64,000 bases of DNA. It comes from CALHVX01 sp964640725. Lineage in GTDB: Bacteria; Pseudomonadota; Gammaproteobacteria; Pseudomonadales; Azotimanducaceae. This document shows, piece by piece, positions 60,268-64,000 of this stretch. The notes below the pieces were generated by a model. The model was not told the origin of the DNA. It made no database searches and was given only the letters and a program-made list of their open reading frames with translations. The translations under genes and the position numbers were made by a program. The stretch is taken from NCBI GenBank assembly GCA_964640725.1, contig CAZXIJ010000023.1:1-64000 (forward strand), read 5' to 3'. The number at the start of each line of letters is the position of its first letter. Positions within the stretch are counted from its first letter, which is position 1.

Positions 60268-61137
60268 ATGCGTAACATGGTATTGATGATCACAGTGCTC
60301 CTGACTGTGCTGCTGGTAACCTCCAGCGTGTACACGGTGCGCGAGACCGAGCGGGCCATCGTGCTTCGCTTTGGCGCCGTCAAAGAGACCGACGTGCAGC
60401 CGGGCCTGCACTTCAAGATGCCGATTGCCGAGTCCGTCAAGCGTTTCGATGCGCGCGTGCTGACCCTCGACTCCGCGCCGGAAACCTACTACACGCTCGA
60501 GAAAAAGCCGCTCATCGTCGACTCCTTTGTGAAGTGGCAGGTCATGGACGTGCCGTCTTACTACCGGGCAACCTCTGGCGACGAGCGCCGCGCCCAGCAG
60601 CTGCTGCAGGAGCGGGTCAACGAAGGGCTGCGCAACCAGATCAGCCGGCGCGACATGCACGAAGTGATCTCCGGTTCCCGGGACGAGCTCATGCAGGAGC
60701 TCACCGACGATCTGGATCAGGTCATGCGCTCCAACGTCGGCGTGCGCGTGGTCGACGTGCGGGTCAAGCGTATCGACCTGCCGTCAGATGTATCCAACTC
60801 CGTGTACGACCGCATGAATTCTGAGCGGAAGATCGAAGCCGAGCAGTACCGCGCGCAGGGCCGGGAGCTTGCCCTGGGTATTCGTGCCGACGCCGATCGC
60901 CAGACCGTCGTCATCAAGGCCGACGCCTACAATCAGTCCGAGCAGATTCGCGGCGATGGCGATGCCAAGTCGGCGGCGACCTATGCTGGCGCCTTCGAGC
61001 GGGACCCGGAGTTCTACGAGTTTTATCGCAGCATCAATGCCTACGGCGCTGTGTTCGACAGCAAAAACGACATGCTGATCCTTGATCCGACCAGCGAGTT
61101 CTTCAAGTATCTCAAGAGCGACGGCGGCGGCGCCTAG
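60268..61137 (+). CDS. hflC: FtsH modulator HflC
   Basis: 289 aa partner of HflK. N-terminal TM helix (residues 4-22, MVLMITVLLTVLLVTSSVY) then band 7 domain (ERAIVLRFGAVKETDVQPGLHF), coiled coil (SERKIEAEQYRAQGRELALGIRADAD) and C-terminal DMLILDPTSEFFKYL. AGGAG sits six bases before the ATG. Confidence 0.95.
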   Translation: MRNMVLMITVLLTVLLVTSSVYTVRETERAIVLRFGAVKETDVQPGLHFKMPIAESVKRFDARVLTLDSAPETYYTLEKKPLIVDSFVKWQVMDVPSYYRATSGDERRAQQLLQERVNEGLRNQISRRDMHEVISGSRDELMQELTDDLDQVMRSNVGVRVVDVRVKRIDLPSDVSNSVYDRMNSERKIEAEQYRAQGRELALGIRADADRQTVVIKADAYNQSEQIRGDGDAKSAATYAGAFERDPEFYEFYRSINAYGAVFDSKNDMLILDPTSEFFKYLKSDGGGA

Positions 61138-61190
61138 GCCGCCCCTGGCGCGCTTGCACCGGGCGCGCCTTACCTTTCGGAACCAACACC

Positions 61191-62387
61191 GTGACCGACC
61201 TTCGCTGGCAACTTCCTGACGGGGTGGACGAGCTGCTTCCACCGCGTGCGCGGCAGCTGGAACATTTGCGGCGCCAGGTGCTCGACGTCTTTCATCGCTG
61301 GGGCTTCGACCTGATCGACCCGCCGGTGATCGAGTATCTGGACGCGCTGCTCGCTGGCTCTGACGGCGATCTCGACCTGCAAACCTTGAAGGTCACGGAC
61401 CAGCGGAGCGGTCGCCTCCTTGGCGTGCGCGCTGACATGACCAGCCAGGCGGTCCGCATTGACGCGCGCCGGGCCCTGGATCGGGACGACGGTGCGGTCA
61501 GCCGGCTGTGCTACAGCGGCGTGGTGGTCCATGCCAACCCGCAGGGCGTGCACGAGACCCGAGTGCCCATCAAGGCCGGCGCCGAAATCTTTGGCGCCCC
61601 CGATGACAGTGCCGATGCCGAGGCGATCGCGCTCATGCTGGATGTATTGGCGCACGGCGGGATCGAGCAGCCAGTGCTGGTACTCGGGCACATGGGCGTG
61701 TTCAACGCGCTCATCGCCGATGCCGGCCTCGATGCAACCGTTGCCGCGCAGCTGTTCCAGGCGGTGCAGATCAAATCTGAAACAGACATTGCCCAGCTGC
61801 TGCCGGCCGGCGTGCTGCGCGATGCGCTGGTCCGTTTGCCGACGCTCATGGGGCGGGCCAGCGTGCTCGACGAAGCCCGGACTGCCTTCAAGGAGTGCGG
61901 CGCCGCCGTGGGCGCGGCCATCGATGCGCTGGCGGGGCTCGCCGAGCGCGTGAGCGAGCGCAGCGGCGGCTTCGACCTGCGGGTCGACCTGTCCGAGCTG
62001 GCCGGATTTGGCTACCACAATGGACCGATCTATTCGGCGTATCATGCGGAGCTGGGGCGCGCCCTGGCGCGCGGCGGCCGCTACGATGGCCTTGGCCGGC
62101 TGTACGGCAAGCGCCGCAGCGCCACCGGCTTTGATGTGAGCCTGAAACCGCTGCTGGCCACCCAGCAGTCGTTCGTACCGGCCAGCTGCATCTGGGTTAG
62201 CCATGCCAGCGCCAACGGCGGCGGCGACGATCAGCGCCGAGCGCTGTGGGCCTGGGTGCGCGCGCAGCGCCAGGACCAGCAGCGGGTGCTCGTGGCGCTG
62301 CAGCCCGGCGAGACGCCAACGGCGGATTGCGACCGTCACGCCGTATGGCAGAACGATGCGTGGCACACAGCGCCGCTCACCGCTTGA
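61191..62387 (+). CDS. hisZ: ATP phosphoribosyltransferase regulatory subunit
   Basis: HisRS-like protein needed by the short form of HisG in histidine synthesis; it carries histidine feedback control. 398 aa from GTG at 61191. Class II-like core with TDLRWQLPDGVDELLPPRARQLE, DMTSQAVRIDARR and the FDLRVDLSELAGFGYHNGPIYSAY segment. It lacks the tRNA-anticodon domain and the aminoacylation signature of true HisRS. A short-form HisG must be encoded elsewhere. Between hflC and purA, as in many gammaproteobacteria. Confidence 0.93.
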   Translation: MTDLRWQLPDGVDELLPPRARQLEHLRRQVLDVFHRWGFDLIDPPVIEYLDALLAGSDGDLDLQTLKVTDQRSGRLLGVRADMTSQAVRIDARRALDRDDGAVSRLCYSGVVVHANPQGVHETRVPIKAGAEIFGAPDDSADAEAIALMLDVLAHGGIEQPVLVLGHMGVFNALIADAGLDATVAAQLFQAVQIKSETDIAQLLPAGVLRDALVRLPTLMGRASVLDEARTAFKECGAAVGAAIDALAGLAERVSERSGGFDLRVDLSELAGFGYHNGPIYSAYHAELGRALARGGRYDGLGRLYGKRRSATGFDVSLKPLLATQQSFVPASCIWVSHASANGGGDDQRRALWAWVRAQRQDQQRVLVALQPGETPTADCDRHAVWQNDAWHTAPLTA

Positions 62388-62427
62388 TCTGAATTTCTCA
62401 ACGCTTCGACTGACAGGCAAAACTACC

Positions 62428-63723
62428 GTGGGAAGAAACGTCGTCGTCATCGGAACCCAATGGGGCGACGAAGGCAAAGGCAAGATTGTCGATCTGCTGA
62501 CTGAACAGGCAGCCGCCGTGGTGCGGTTTCAGGGCGGCCACAATGCCGGGCACACCCTGGTGATCAACGGCGAAAAGACCGTGCTGCACCTGATTCCCTC
62601 CGGCATTCTGCGACCGGACGTACGTTGCCTGATCGGCAACGGCGTGGTGCTGGAGCCGCACGCGCTGCTGAAGGAAGTGCGCGGGCTCGAGCAGGCTGGC
62701 GTGAGCGTGCGTGATCGGCTGATGATCTCCCCGGCCTGTCCGCTGATCCTGCCCTACCACGTCGCGCTCGACGTGGCGCGAGAAAAGGCCCGGGGCCAGC
62801 AAAAGATCGGCACTACAGGGCGCGGCATCGGACCGGCCTACGAAGACAAAGCGGCCCGGCGCGGATTGCGGGTCGGCGATCTGTTTGACTGGCAGCGTTT
62901 TGCCGCGCAGCTCGCCGAGGTCACCGAATACCAGAATTTCATGCTGACGCAGTACTACAAGGCGGACCCGGTTGACCTGAACGACGTGCTCGATCAGTGC
63001 GCAAGCGTGGTTGAGGAATTGCGGCCTATGGTGCGCGATGTGGTGCCGGTGCTGCACGAGCTGCACACGGCCGGCTCCAGCCTGCTCTTTGAAGGGGCTC
63101 AGGGCGCCTTGCTGGATGTTGACCTGGGCACCTATCCCTACGTTACGTCCTCCAACACCACCGCCGGCGGCACTGGCGTCGGCACCGGCTTTGGCCCGCT
63201 GAACCTGAGTTACGTGCTCGGCATCACCAAGGCCTATGCAACGCGGGTGGGCTCCGGGCCGTTCCCGACGGAGCTTTTTGATGATGTCGGCAAACGTTTG
63301 GCGGAGCGCGGCAACGAGTTCGGTGCCACCACCGGCCGGCCCCGGCGCTGCGGCTGGTTCGACGCCGTGGCGCTGCGCCGCGCCGTGCAGGTCAACTCCC
63401 TGTCCGGGCTGTGCGTGACCAAGCTGGACGTGCTCGACGGCATGCCCACCATTCGCCTGTGTGTGGACTACCGGCACGGCGACAGCGAAGCCGCCAGCAC
63501 CCGGCTCGGCAGCGAGTACTACGAAGACCTGGAGCCCGTTTACGAGGAGCTGCCGGGCTGGACCGAATCCACCGTTGGCGTGCGCAGCTACGATGCGCTG
63601 CCGGCCGCCGCCAAGACCTACCTGAAGCACCTCGAAGAAGTCGTGGGTTGCCCCATCGACATCATCTCGACCGGCCCGGACCGAGCCGATACGATCGTGC
63701 TGCGCCACCCCTTCGAAGGCTGA
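62428..63723 (+). CDS. purA: Adenylosuccinate synthetase
   Basis: First committed step from IMP to AMP: IMP, aspartate and GTP to adenylosuccinate. GTG at 62428 gives GRNVVVIGTQWGDEGKGKIVD, the family N-terminus; the open frame upstream of it overlaps hisZ and is not family-like. 431 aa. Later signatures: QGGHNAGHT, GTTGRGIGPAYEDKAAR, TGRPRRCGWFDAVAL, STGPDR. It follows hisZ by 40 bases. Confidence 0.97.
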   Translation: MGRNVVVIGTQWGDEGKGKIVDLLTEQAAAVVRFQGGHNAGHTLVINGEKTVLHLIPSGILRPDVRCLIGNGVVLEPHALLKEVRGLEQAGVSVRDRLMISPACPLILPYHVALDVAREKARGQQKIGTTGRGIGPAYEDKAARRGLRVGDLFDWQRFAAQLAEVTEYQNFMLTQYYKADPVDLNDVLDQCASVVEELRPMVRDVVPVLHELHTAGSSLLFEGAQGALLDVDLGTYPYVTSSNTTAGGTGVGTGFGPLNLSYVLGITKAYATRVGSGPFPTELFDDVGKRLAERGNEFGATTGRPRRCGWFDAVALRRAVQVNSLSGLCVTKLDVLDGMPTIRLCVDYRHGDSEAASTRLGSEYYEDLEPVYEELPGWTESTVGVRSYDALPAAAKTYLKHLEEVVGCPIDIISTGPDRADTIVLRHPFEG

Positions 63724-63731
63724 GGCTGCCC

Positions 63732-63923
63732 ATGGACTCCAAGTTGCTGGAACTGCTCGTTTGCCCCGTCTCCAAGGCATCGCTGGTGCTGCGCCGGACG
63801 GAGGGCGAGCTCTGGTGTCGCGCCAGCGGTCTCGCCTACCCCATTCGCGACGACATTCCGGTCATGCTGGAAGAAGAAGCCCGCACCTTGTCGCCAGAAG
63901 AGCTGGAGCAGCTGCGGGACTGA
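63732..63923 (+). CDS. Trm112/YcaR family small protein
   Basis: 63 aa zinc-ribbon-like protein: LLELLVCPVSKASLVL, WCRASGLAYPIRDDIPVMLEEEAR. Only the CP of the first zinc pair and one further Cys are present, so zinc binding may be lost, as in other bacterial YcaR proteins. Trm112 activates methyltransferases; the bacterial partner is unknown. ATG lies eight bases after purA. Confidence 0.88.
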   Translation: MDSKLLELLVCPVSKASLVLRRTEGELWCRASGLAYPIRDDIPVMLEEEARTLSPEELEQLRD

Positions 63924-63930
63924 TCGGGTT

Positions 63931-63990
63931 CCGGGTGCCTGCCTTTATATTCCATAACGGAATATACTAATAACTTGGGGTTGCACCCGG
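63931..63990. repeat. 8-base inverted repeat flanking the edge palindrome
   Basis: CCGGGTGC at 63931-63938 and GCACCCGG at 63983-63990 are exact reverse complements and bracket the AT-rich palindrome. They could be ends of a small inserted element or the arms of a larger hairpin. No target duplication can be seen. Confidence 0.35.
63946..63966. promoter_or_regulatory. AT-rich palindrome at the right edge
   Basis: TATATTCC and GGAATATA pair perfectly around five bases. The AT-rich composition departs sharply from the flanks. It resembles operators of XRE-type antitoxins (HigA-like ATTCC...GGAAT). The controlled gene would lie beyond 64000. Confidence 0.45.
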
Positions 63991-64000
63991 TCCCGCTCGC

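Noticed and set aside
1..64000. tRNA, rRNA, CRISPR array or insertion sequence
   Set aside because: No cloverleaf-like intergenic sequence, spaced direct repeats or transposase was found; intergenic gaps are mostly below 210 bases.

Overview
The window is GC-rich, densely packed chromosomal DNA from a gammaproteobacterium. The order ilvE-waaF-waaC-waaG-waaP, hldE, waaA, tolC-yqiB-cpdA-parE, parC, serB, a fimX-like gene, psd, orn, queG-nnrD-tsaE-amidase-mutL-miaA-hfq-hflX-hflK-hflC-hisZ-purA resembles, from memory, the core region of Pseudomonas-type genomes. The PEP-CTERM gene and the sequence-level differences argue against Pseudomonas itself, so a related deep-branching lineage (Chromatiales, Salinisphaerales or Nevskiales-like) is an inference only. 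A run of 100 N at 41712-41811 shows that this is a scaffolded draft assembly.

Layout. 0-2.3 kb: an integron-type tyrosine recombinase without a recognisable start codon, at a compositionally strange window edge, and a PEP-CTERM protein. 2.3-8.5 kb: amino-acid genes (ilvD, argA, ilvE) around a solitary GspE/PilB-like ATPase. 8.5-24 kb: a lipopolysaccharide inner-core block. It has two heptosyltransferases, a double-length WaaG-type glycosyltransferase, a WaaP kinase, a double-domain kinase, a GT4 glycosyltransferase, a NodU-type carbamoyltransferase, LpxL, HldE and WaaA, with an aldo/keto reductase and an FAD oxidoreductase between the last two. 24-31 kb: tolC, yqiB, cpdA, parE, two hotdog thioesterases and transaldolase. 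31-35.4 kb: an accessory stretch with a DUF2975/XRE pair, oxidoreductases, a toxin-antitoxin module of lower GC and a collapsed acyl-CoA synthetase. 35.5-45.7 kb: parC, a membrane protein with a probable pseudo-cyclase domain, serB, an MscS channel, the assembly gap, and a FimX-like c-di-GMP effector with a partner of unknown function. 45.8-49.6 kb: efp with its modifying enzyme epmA, psd, a rhodanese and orn. 49.6-64 kb: the conserved queG/nnrD/tsaE/amidase/mutL/miaA/hfq/hflXKC/hisZ/purA block, ending in a Trm112-like gene and an AT-rich palindrome.

Themes. Many genes overlap by 1-14 bases, both in operons (waaF to the tandem kinase, queG to miaA) and convergently. The LPS block could build, phosphorylate and probably carbamoylate the inner core. 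The most unusual items are the in-frame WaaG-WaaG fusion, the SMP-like membrane protein with a cyclase-like domain lacking catalytic aspartates, the perfect 23-base palindrome fused to the toxin-antitoxin promoter, the in-frame collapsed acyl-CoA synthetase, and the missing canonical start codons of intI, epmA and the toxin gene. I saw no tRNA or rRNA gene, no CRISPR array and no intact insertion sequence.
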